Positions 14,050 to 15,758 of a stretch of DNA of 15,758 nt are shown here, piece after piece. This DNA is from CAZJDM01 sp964544765 (GTDB taxonomy: Bacteria > Bdellovibrionota_B > Oligoflexia > CAYFLR01). Position 1 is the stretch's first letter; each line of letters begins with the position of its first letter. The stretch is from assembly GCA_964544765.1 (NCBI GenBank), contig CAZJDM010000105.1:1-15758 (forward strand), in the 5' to 3' direction. The notes beneath the pieces were generated by a model. It saw only the letters and a program-made list of their open reading frames with translations. It did not search any database and was not told the origin of the DNA. A program made the position numbers and the translations under genes.

Positions 14050-15129
14050 TTAAAAATCAACTAGCTCAACATCAAAAACCAAAATAGATTTGGGAGGAAT
14101 AATTGGTGGTCGCCCCCCATCACCATATGCTAGATATGGTGGTATAATTAATAATCTTTTTTCACCCTTTTTCATTAAGCTAAAAGCTTCATCCCAACCA
14201 GGAATAACCCGACCTTTACCGAGTGGAAACTTAATGGGTTGTCCTCGATCACGAGAACTATCGAATTTTTTTCCATCTAATAACATTCCAGTGTAATGTG
14301 CCGTCAAAACAGTTCCACTAGTAGGAACTTTTCCTTTTCCTTTTTGCTTAACAATATAATGTAAACCCGATTTTGTTTTTTGAGACTTGGGCCACTTCTT
14401 TTTAATAATTTTTTCGTATTCTTTTCTACTGCTTTCAGTCTTATTAAGAACCAATTTATCAAAAGTTTTTTGACTGGTTTTAAAGGCTTTAGCTTCTTTT
14501 CCCACTCTGACAATTTTTACTTTCTTGATTTTATCTCCTTTTACAATTTTATTAACTACATCCAGACCCTCAACGACTTTACCAAAGACCGAATGTCTAT
14601 TATTTAACCAGGGAGTAGCTTTATGGGTAATAAAAAACTGGCTGCCATTGGTATTGGGTCCGGCATTAGCCATCGACAATACTCCCGGCCCATCATGCTT
14701 AAGATCTGAATGAAACTCATCAATAAACTTATATCCTGGACCACCTCTTCCAGTACCCTCAGGATCTCCTCCCTGAATCATAAAGTCCTTGATAACCCTA
14801 TGAAAGGTAATTCCATCATAAAAAGGTTTACCTTTACTTTTATTAGATTTCATGGCTCCTTCGGCCAAACCGACAAAATTAGTTACCGTTATCGGCACCT
14901 TATTAAAATATAACCTAATCAAAATCTGACCTTTAGTAGTGGTCATTTTGGCATACAAACCATTAGCTAGCTTAGCTTTTCCTTTTTTTTTGGACTTTGT
15001 TTTTTTCTTACCAGCAATTTTTCCCTTAGACTTCGATTTGGAATCATCGTTAATATTAGATTTGGCCCAACCACTTGTACTGAAGGTAAGCGAAATTAGT
15101 AAAGCCATAAAAGTCAAAGTATTTTTCAT
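14050..15129 (-). CDS. Exported cyclophilin-FKBP fusion peptidyl-prolyl isomerase
   Basis: This dual foldase joins two unrelated prolyl isomerases. From ATG 15129 (GGAG six bases upstream) it has 359 residues; the frame is open to an ATG at 15177, but only the inner start places a signal peptide first (MKNTLTFMALLISLTF, cleavage likely after GWA at 22). A Lys-rich linker (about 31-53) precedes a cyclophilin domain (about 56-214) with FHRVI (Arg111), MIQGGDP, NGSQFF (Gln164) and PWLNNRH (Trp174, His179). The FKBP domain (about 248-359) keeps all nine pocket residues known from FKBP12: Tyr279, Phe289, Asp290, Phe301, Val308, Ile309, Trp312, Tyr335 and Phe352. Both sites thus look active. It should act on protein folding in the periplasm. 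Cyclophilin-first fusions are known from a few bacteria (CFBP type). The polysaccharide gene lies upstream on the same strand. Confidence 0.92.
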   Translation of the reverse strand: MKNTLTFMALLISLTFSTSGWAKSNINDDSKSKSKGKIAGKKKTKSKKKGKAKLANGLYAKMTTTKGQILIRLYFNKVPITVTNFVGLAEGAMKSNKSKGKPFYDGITFHRVIKDFMIQGGDPEGTGRGGPGYKFIDEFHSDLKHDGPGVLSMANAGPNTNGSQFFITHKATPWLNNRHSVFGKVVEGLDVVNKIVKGDKIKKVKIVRVGKEAKAFKTSQKTFDKLVLNKTESSRKEYEKIIKKKWPKSQKTKSGLHYIVKQKGKGKVPTSGTVLTAHYTGMLLDGKKFDSSRDRGQPIKFPLGKGRVIPGWDEAFSLMKKGEKRLLIIPPYLAYGDGGRPPIIPPKSILVFDVELVDF

Positions 15130-15193
15130 ATTGTTCTCCATCTTTCTTAAGAAATAATTTCCCATTTTTGCCCCCACTCTAAATTATTACCTA

Positions 15194-15223
15194 ACATATG
15201 CACAACAAAACCCGCCCATATGT
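15194..15223. repeat. ACATATG...CATATGT inverted repeat upstream of the foldase gene
   Basis: ACATATG (15194-15200) and CATATGT (15217-15223) are perfect complements; the CATATG cores are 22 bp apart centre to centre, about two helical turns. The element lies 65-94 bp upstream of the foldase ATG and just after the stop of the sugar-transferase gene. No T run follows on the minus strand, which argues against an intrinsic terminator; a paired operator site is possible. Confidence 0.3.
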
Positions 15224-15235
15224 TTTAATATGAGT

Positions 15236-15758
15236 TTAATATGCATTTCTATTTATAAATCCTTTAAAAACAGTCAACATTAGTATTTTTAAATCTAATA
15301 AAACCGACCAATGATTAATATAATATAAATCGCATTTTATACGCTGATCCAAAGATGTTTGACCTCTCCATCCGTTAATCTGAGCCCAACCCGTAACACC
15401 TGCCTTTACTGTATGTCTTAACATGTATCCCGGAATTTTGGTTCGAAATTGATCCACAAAAACCGGCCTTTCCGGACGTGGTCCAACTAAACTCATCTCT
15501 CCTCTTAAAACATTAAATAACTGAGGTAATTCATCTAGACTAGTTTTTCTTAAAAAAGAGCCAAAAAAAGTTTTTCTATCATCATTTTCATTGGCCCAAA
15601 TAGGACCCGTTCCGGCTTCAGCATCAATTTTCATGGTTCTAAATTTCAACATATCAAATTTTTTTCCATCAAGCCCCATTCGCTGTTGGAGATATAAAAC
15701 AGAACCTTTAGAAGTGATTTTTATCAAAGTAGCAATTAATATCATTAAAGGAAAGAAA
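15236..15758 (-). CDS. Undecaprenyl-phosphate sugar-phosphate transferase (WcaJ-type), partial
   Basis: This is the C-terminal catalytic part of a polyprenol-phosphate hexose-1-phosphate transferase, which starts capsule or exopolysaccharide repeat units on undecaprenyl phosphate at the inner membrane. The frame is open through the right edge (codons before the ATG at 15743-15745 read FPL in frame), so the true start and N-terminal domain lie outside. Visible family motifs, numbered from that ATG, are QQRMGLDGKKFDMLKFRTMK (20-39), LRKTSLDELPQLFNVLRGEM (65-84) with the catalytic Asp-Glu pair, SLVGPRPE (85-92) and GVTGWAQINGWRGQT. The ending, DLYYINHWSVLLDLKILMLT and then a KGF-NRNAY finish, is very close to WcaJ-type glucose-1-phosphate transferases; the sugar is still a guess from that. 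Whether the gene is the last of a polysaccharide cluster to the right cannot be seen. Confidence 0.9.
   Translation of the reverse strand, partial: FFPLMILIATLIKITSKGSVLYLQQRMGLDGKKFDMLKFRTMKIDAEAGTGPIWANENDDRKTFFGSFLRKTSLDELPQLFNVLRGEMSLVGPRPERPVFVDQFRTKIPGYMLRHTVKAGVTGWAQINGWRGQTSLDQRIKCDLYYINHWSVLLDLKILMLTVFKGFINRNAY

Noticed and set aside
14090..15157. Plus-strand frames opposite the cyclophilin-FKBP gene
   Set aside because: They are shadows of a strongly supported gene on the other strand.

Overview
The window comes from an AT-rich (about one third GC by eye) Gram-negative bacterium. The double membrane is implied by an apolipoprotein N-acyltransferase, an OmpA/MotB-type peptidoglycan-binding protein and several Sec-exported proteins. 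The taxon cannot be fixed. The ribosomal protein L28 has the long C-terminal tail I associate with alphaproteobacteria and relatives, while the spermidine synthase looks most like the Bacillus type. No insertion sequence, phage gene, CRISPR array or recognised defence gene is visible. Most genes are chromosomal housekeeping genes, with three less ordinary loci among them.

Layout, left to right. 1-217 holds no supported gene. A tRNA-Arg(CCU) lies on the minus strand at 218-289, with its own promoter just upstream. Next on the minus strand is lnt, for the last step of lipoprotein maturation. Divergent from it, a bifunctional Rel/SpoT (p)ppGpp enzyme starts with TTG on the plus strand and is followed 16 nt later by an exported TPR-like protein of unknown function.

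5977-9205 is a three-gene minus-strand operon. It encodes a MotB/OmpA-like protein with a very long periplasmic coiled coil, a TolQ/ExbB/ZorA-like proton-channel subunit, and a single-domain cyclic-nucleotide-binding protein. Together they look like an ion-driven cell-envelope machine with a nucleotide sensor. It is neither canonical MotAB nor canonical TolQR, and it is the best candidate here for an undescribed system.

A 471-nt divergent intergenic region follows, with nested hairpins, a T-flanked hairpin and a possible leaderless promoter. It leads into speE-speB, in which agmatine goes to putrescine and then to spermidine. Convergent with speB is a full-length squalene-hopene-cyclase-family protein that unusually begins with a signal peptide or anchor. 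Then come rpmB (L28), preceded by a good sigma70-type promoter, an exported cyclophilin-FKBP fusion foldase, and the 3' part of a WcaJ-type undecaprenyl-phosphate sugar-phosphate transferase that runs off the right edge.

The shared theme is the cell envelope: lipoprotein acylation, an energised trans-periplasmic machine, a periplasmic foldase, a terpenoid-cyclase homologue and polysaccharide initiation. Growth-control genes (Rel, tRNA, L28, polyamines) sit between them. Gene starts were revised from the longest open frame for lnt, the TPR protein and the cyclophilin-FKBP fusion, because the Shine-Dalgarno sequence, signal peptide or overlap favours an internal start.
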